DNA of 64,000 nucleotides from Flavobacteriaceae bacterium (lineage in GTDB: Bacteria > Bacteroidota > Bacteroidia > Flavobacteriales > Weeksellaceae), in assembly GCA_004359435.1 (NCBI GenBank), contig PTET01000002.1:84278-148277 (forward strand). The letters run 5' to 3'. The position numbers were made by a program, and so were the translations under genes. Positions 59,897 to 64,000 of this stretch are shown one piece after another. Under the pieces are notes generated by a model. It worked only from the letters and a program-made list of their open reading frames with translations. It did not search any database and had not been told where the DNA came from. How positions within the stretch are numbered: position 1 is the first letter of the stretch; each line of letters starts with the position of its first letter.

Positions 59897-61276
59897 ATGA
59901 ACCGAAGAGAATTCATCAAAAAAAGTACCACCTTGGCGCTTGGCACCTCTGCCGCCTTATCCCTTGAAGGATGCAAAAATCAGGAAAACAATGAGGAACT
60001 AGAACAAAAGAAAAGCCAGGCCAAATGGTACAACTGGTCCAAAAGTTTGGAGGCCAACCCCAAATATATCCAAGTACCCAAGGATGAAAAAGAACTCATC
60101 TCTGTGATGCAAAAGGCTAGTCAGGTAAGATTTATGGGAACTAGCCATTCTTATATGCCACTTGTTCCCACAGAAGATACCATGGTTTCTCTTGCCTATT
60201 TTAATCAGGTTTCCAAAGCAGAGGAACCTCTTATGGCCTATGTTGGGCCTGGAATTGTGCTTTCTTCCATGAACCGAAAATTGGAGGAATTCGGTCAAGA
60301 TTATATCAGCATGCCGGGAGTCAACCAACAGACTTTTGGGGGAGCCATGTCCACTGGAACCCATGGAACGGGAAAGGATTTGATGGCTTTACACGCTTAC
60401 ATCAAACAAATCAAACTCATCACAGCAAATGGTGAAACGGTGGTGTGTAGCAAAGACAAAGAATCTGAGATTTTTGAATCTGCCAAAGTTTCGCTGGGAC
60501 TTCTTGGTGCCATCACCGAAGTAAAAGTACAAAACAGAGAGAGCTTCAACATGAAACAAACCATCAAGATGGAGACACTGGAATGGTTCTTGGAAAATGG
60601 AGAAAAACTTTTTGAAACCACAGAATGTTTTGAGTGTTTGTACATTCCAAATACGGGTAAAGTGGTGATGATTTCTTCCCAACAGTGGGATGGAGAAATT
60701 CATCCCAAAACCCATTCCAACGATGAAGAAAACATTCAAACTTTAAAATTGCTCAGAGATACCCTGTCTTGGAGTCCATATCTTAGAAGAAAACTCTTTG
60801 ATTGGTTTACTTCAATGAACAATGTAGAAGAAGAACTCTATGATAGGTCCTTCCGAATTTTGTGCCACCACATGGTTACCAAAGTCAATGAGTCCGAATA
60901 CCACGTTCCTCTTGAGAATGGGATTTCTTGTTTTGGAGAAGTTTGTGCACTGATGGATACTTTTCCTACTGCCTTTTTCTTTTTGGAAATCAGAAGAGTC
61001 AAAGGGGACGATGCCTACATGAGTCCTTTTTACCAAAGAGATTCGTACAGTGTATCGGTGCATTCTCCTGTGGAGAAAAATCCAATTGACCTTACTCCAT
61101 TTGGTGCCATTTACAGAAAACACAAGGGAAGACCACACTGGGGAAAATGGCATGACTATTCAAGAGAAGAAATTGAGGCAGCCTACCCAAAAATGCAGAA
61201 TTTCTTGGATGTTAGAAAAATGTTGGACCCAAAGGGCAAGCTGTTAAATGATTATACCAGAAAGATGTTTGTTTAA
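59897..61276 (+). CDS. FAD-binding D-arabinono-1,4-lactone oxidase-family protein, second paralog, Tat lipoprotein
   Basis: MNRREFIKKSTTLALGTSAALSLEGCKNQ (RR + lipobox); VRFMGTSHSYMPLVP, VNQQTFGGAMSTGTHGTGK, YRKHKGRPHWGKWHDYSREEIEAAYP. Confidence 0.92.
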   Translation: MNRREFIKKSTTLALGTSAALSLEGCKNQENNEELEQKKSQAKWYNWSKSLEANPKYIQVPKDEKELISVMQKASQVRFMGTSHSYMPLVPTEDTMVSLAYFNQVSKAEEPLMAYVGPGIVLSSMNRKLEEFGQDYISMPGVNQQTFGGAMSTGTHGTGKDLMALHAYIKQIKLITANGETVVCSKDKESEIFESAKVSLGLLGAITEVKVQNRESFNMKQTIKMETLEWFLENGEKLFETTECFECLYIPNTGKVVMISSQQWDGEIHPKTHSNDEENIQTLKLLRDTLSWSPYLRRKLFDWFTSMNNVEEELYDRSFRILCHHMVTKVNESEYHVPLENGISCFGEVCALMDTFPTAFFFLEIRRVKGDDAYMSPFYQRDSYSVSVHSPVEKNPIDLTPFGAIYRKHKGRPHWGKWHDYSREEIEAAYPKMQNFLDVRKMLDPKGKLLNDYTRKMFV

Positions 61277-61371
61277 CACTCTGAGGGTTTTTTAGATTTT
61301 TAGATTGGATTATTTGTTCTATTTTTGAGCATCTTTGCATCTAATGCAACCAAACCTAAATACAAAAACAA

Positions 61372-62223
61372 ATGATTCTTATCGCAGACAGTGGCTCTAC
61401 CAAAACAGATTGGGTGTTGCTAGACACAGACAAAACCGAAGTTCTAAGAACCTCTACCATCGGGTTTAACCCTTATTTTTGTGATTCTAAACTGGTTGAA
61501 AAAGAAATTTTAGACAACCAAGAATTGTATCACTACAAAGATAAAATTTCTAGAGTTTTCTTTTATGGTGCAGGATGTAGCTCTAAATTATCCAACCAGA
61601 TTATCGAAAAAGGTATGACCATGGTCTTTAAAAAGGCCAAGATTTTGGTAGATCATGATATGTTAGCTGCTGCTTATGCGGGTTACGACGGATCTCCGAG
61701 CATTGTTTGTATTTTGGGAACGGGTTCTAATTGCTGTTATTTTGATGGTAAAAACATAAGGTCGGACATGCCTTCATTGGGTTATATTTTTGGCGATAAG
61801 GGTAGTGGAAATCACCTTGGGAAAAAGGTTCTAACCCAATATTTTGAGAAAAAAATGCCCAAGGATTTGTCAGAGAAATTGGAGGATAGTTTTGATGTAA
61901 GGTGGGATACAGTAAAGAATAATATTTACAACAAACCACTTCCCAATACCTATTTGGCGACTTTTAGCGAGTTTGTGTACCAATATAAAGAGCATCCATT
62001 TATCAAAAAATTGGTAGAAGATGCTTTTGTATCGTTTTTTGTTTCTCAGGTAGAAATTTATCCAGAGTCTAAAACCTGTCCCATCCATTTTTCTGGATCT
62101 GTGGCTTATTATTTTCAGGATATATTGGCAGAGGTGATGCAAAAATTAAATTACAAAATGGGCAATATCATTAAAAAACCCATCGATTCACTGGTAAAAT
62201 ACCATGTGGATTATTTGCTTTAA
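61372..62223 (+). CDS. BadF/BadG/BcrA/BcrD-type ATPase (N-acetylglucosamine kinase-like)
   Basis: MILIADSGSTKTDWVLLD, STIGFNPYF, VFFYGAGCSS, DHDMLAAAYAG, CILGTGSNCCYFDG, YIFGDKGSGNHLGKKVL. Confidence 0.93.
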   Translation: MILIADSGSTKTDWVLLDTDKTEVLRTSTIGFNPYFCDSKLVEKEILDNQELYHYKDKISRVFFYGAGCSSKLSNQIIEKGMTMVFKKAKILVDHDMLAAAYAGYDGSPSIVCILGTGSNCCYFDGKNIRSDMPSLGYIFGDKGSGNHLGKKVLTQYFEKKMPKDLSEKLEDSFDVRWDTVKNNIYNKPLPNTYLATFSEFVYQYKEHPFIKKLVEDAFVSFFVSQVEIYPESKTCPIHFSGSVAYYFQDILAEVMQKLNYKMGNIIKKPIDSLVKYHVDYLL

Positions 62224-62239
62224 TTATTTAATACTTTAG

Positions 62240-63481
62240 ATGCTCACCCGCCTTCTAGTTTTACTTTTTGTTTGTGTCTTGATAGAAATTTACTGCTTTA
62301 AGGCAGTAAAAACAGCCTATCCACAATTTTTGGGTGTTTATCTAGGTTTTACCTTTTGCTTGTATGTTTTTTTTCTATACAAGATTTTTACTTTCTCGCC
62401 CTATTTGGGTCTTGGAAAAACGACCCTTTTTACAAGTGTTTTGTTTCTGCTTTTTGTACTTCCTAAATTGCTTGTTTTTGGAGTCCTTTTCGTAGAAGAT
62501 TTGGGTAGAACGGTTCAGTTTAGTTGGCAAAAAATTCAGTCTTTCTTTCAGAAGGAGCAAAGTTCAATAAGTGGAGGGATTCCTCGGAGTGTATTTTTGA
62601 GCAAATTGGCTCTTTTTTTAACAACGGTTCCATTTTTGTCTGTTCTGTATGGAATTACCAAAGGAAAATACAAATATAGGGTCATCAAAAAAGCCATTGA
62701 TTTTCCTGAGCTTCCAAAGGCCTTTGATGGATTACGAATTTTACATATCTCTGACATCCACGTGGGAAGTTTTAATCAGGTTGAACCTGTTAAAAAAGCC
62801 ATCGAACTTATTAATGCCCAAGAATTTGATCTTTTTGTTTTTACAGGAGATTTGGTGAACAATTTATCCTCAGAGATGTCTTCTAAGTGGGTAGAGCTTT
62901 TTAAAACAATCAAAACTCCCAAATATGGGAAGTTTTCTATCCTTGGCAATCACGATTATGGAGAATATATTCAGTTTCATTCTGCCCAAGAAAAACAGCG
63001 GAATTTTGAAGAAATCAAAGCTTTGCATCCCAAAATTAATTTCAATCTACTATTAAATGATTCTGTTCTGATAGAAAAAGACAGCGAAAGAATACATTTA
63101 ATTGGTGTCGAAAACTGGGGAGAGCACTTTAAAAAATTAGGGAATCTTACCAAAGCCTCAGAAAAGGTAGATCCTAAGGCTTTTAAAATACTTTTGAGTC
63201 ATGATCCTTCGCACTGGGAAAAACAGGTTCAAAACAATGAGGTAGATTACCATTTAACCCTTTCTGGTCACACCCACGGCATGCAATTTGGCATTGAAAT
63301 TCCTGGGTTTATTACTTGGAGTCCAGTGAAATATGTCTACCGATTTTGGGCAGGACTTTATAAATCTTCTAACCGCTATTTGTACGTAAACCGTGGTTTT
63401 GGGTTTCATGGATTTCCAGGTAGGGTAGGGATCTGGCCAGAAATCACCTTACTTGAGATTAGAAGTAAAACTACGAGTTAG
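62240..63481 (+). CDS. Metallophosphoesterase with N-terminal TM segments
   Basis: ILHISDIHVGSF, VFTGDLVNN, ILGNHDYG, ILLSHDPSHW, LTLSGHTHGMQFG: all canonical motifs. Confidence 0.95.
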   Translation: MLTRLLVLLFVCVLIEIYCFKAVKTAYPQFLGVYLGFTFCLYVFFLYKIFTFSPYLGLGKTTLFTSVLFLLFVLPKLLVFGVLFVEDLGRTVQFSWQKIQSFFQKEQSSISGGIPRSVFLSKLALFLTTVPFLSVLYGITKGKYKYRVIKKAIDFPELPKAFDGLRILHISDIHVGSFNQVEPVKKAIELINAQEFDLFVFTGDLVNNLSSEMSSKWVELFKTIKTPKYGKFSILGNHDYGEYIQFHSAQEKQRNFEEIKALHPKINFNLLLNDSVLIEKDSERIHLIGVENWGEHFKKLGNLTKASEKVDPKAFKILLSHDPSHWEKQVQNNEVDYHLTLSGHTHGMQFGIEIPGFITWSPVKYVYRFWAGLYKSSNRYLYVNRGFGFHGFPGRVGIWPEITLLEIRSKTTS

Positions 63482-63558
63482 AAGTTCCTGTTTTTTGTAG
63501 CTTTTCTGCCTTTAAAAATTTCTTAGTATTCAAATAAATGATGAAAAACCTTGGTTTC

Positions 63559-63591
63559 TTTGGCGTTTTAGAATAATTAAGCGTATATTTG
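63559..63591 (+). promoter_or_regulatory. Bacteroidota-type promoter of the rpsF operon
   Basis: TTTG 63559-63562, 21-nt spacer, TATATTTG 63584-63591. Confidence 0.65.
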
Positions 63592-63616
63592 CACCCTTAA
63601 TTAAAATAATTTATTT

Positions 63617-63955
63617 ATGAATCGTTACGAAACTGTTTTCATTTTAACTCCCGTTCTATCTGAACAACAGGTAGAGGAAGCAGTAAACAAGTTCCTAGAG
63701 GAAATTAAATCCTGTGGTGGAACCATTTCTCATACAGAGAATTGGGGATTGAAAAAACTTGCTTACTCCATCGACCTGAAAAAAAATGGATTTTACCATT
63801 TGGTAGAATTTGATGCTCCTGGAGAAACCGTTCACAAGTTAGAATTGGCTTTCAAAAGAGACGAGAGAATTTTGCGTTACATGACCTTAAAAATGGACAA
63901 ACACGCACAAGACTGGGCACAAGAGAGAAAAGTAAGAATATCAAAAGTTAAATAA
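63617..63955 (+). CDS. rpsF: 30S ribosomal protein S6
   Basis: MNRYETVFILTPVLSEQQVEEAVNKF...NWGLKKLAYSIDLKKNGFYHLVEFDAPG. Confidence 0.97.
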   Translation: MNRYETVFILTPVLSEQQVEEAVNKFLEEIKSCGGTISHTENWGLKKLAYSIDLKKNGFYHLVEFDAPGETVHKLELAFKRDERILRYMTLKMDKHAQDWAQERKVRISKVK

Positions 63956-63956
63956 T

Positions 63957-64000
63957 ATGGCCATTGATCAATTAGCTGAACAAGCAAACAAAGGAGAAAG
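63957..64000 (+). CDS. rpsR: 30S ribosomal protein S18, N-terminus (runs off window edge)
   Basis: MAIDQLAEQANKGE directly after rpsF. Confidence 0.75.
   Translation, partial: MAIDQLAEQANKGE

Overview
Low-GC Bacteroidota window, most likely Flavobacteriia (inference from PorT, a T9SS sorting domain, XrtN, a DUF2339/DUF3999 pair and TAnnTTTG promoters). Housekeeping genes include murA (partial), acs, porT, menG, rpsO-pnp, secA, pfkA, gapA, menD, fabG, rpsF and rpsR (partial), plus one tRNA-Ala. Accessory content: a neutral ceramidase / M19 dipeptidase / GH29 fucosidase cluster, a 1876-aa Ig-repeat T9SS substrate, a methyltransferase-HMA fusion, a SMEK-domain protein, a GntR/xylulokinase/MFS/Gfo-Idh sugar operon, and two Tat-lipoprotein aldonolactone oxidases. 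The strongest anomaly is about ten abrupt junctions in 64 kb where recognisable genes lose internal or terminal sequence and change frame: DUF2339, XrtN/VIT, menG, fabH-like, rpsO, epimerase/oligopeptidase, gapA, menD/dacB (two) and DUF4442. An assembly artefact such as collapsed scaffold gaps is the leading explanation, but genuine decay cannot be excluded from sequence alone. Other notable points are a metallophosphoesterase paralog that has lost its metal ligands while a canonical paralog sits in the same window, and a three-member palindrome family with covarying arms. I did not find an unambiguous new multi-gene system.
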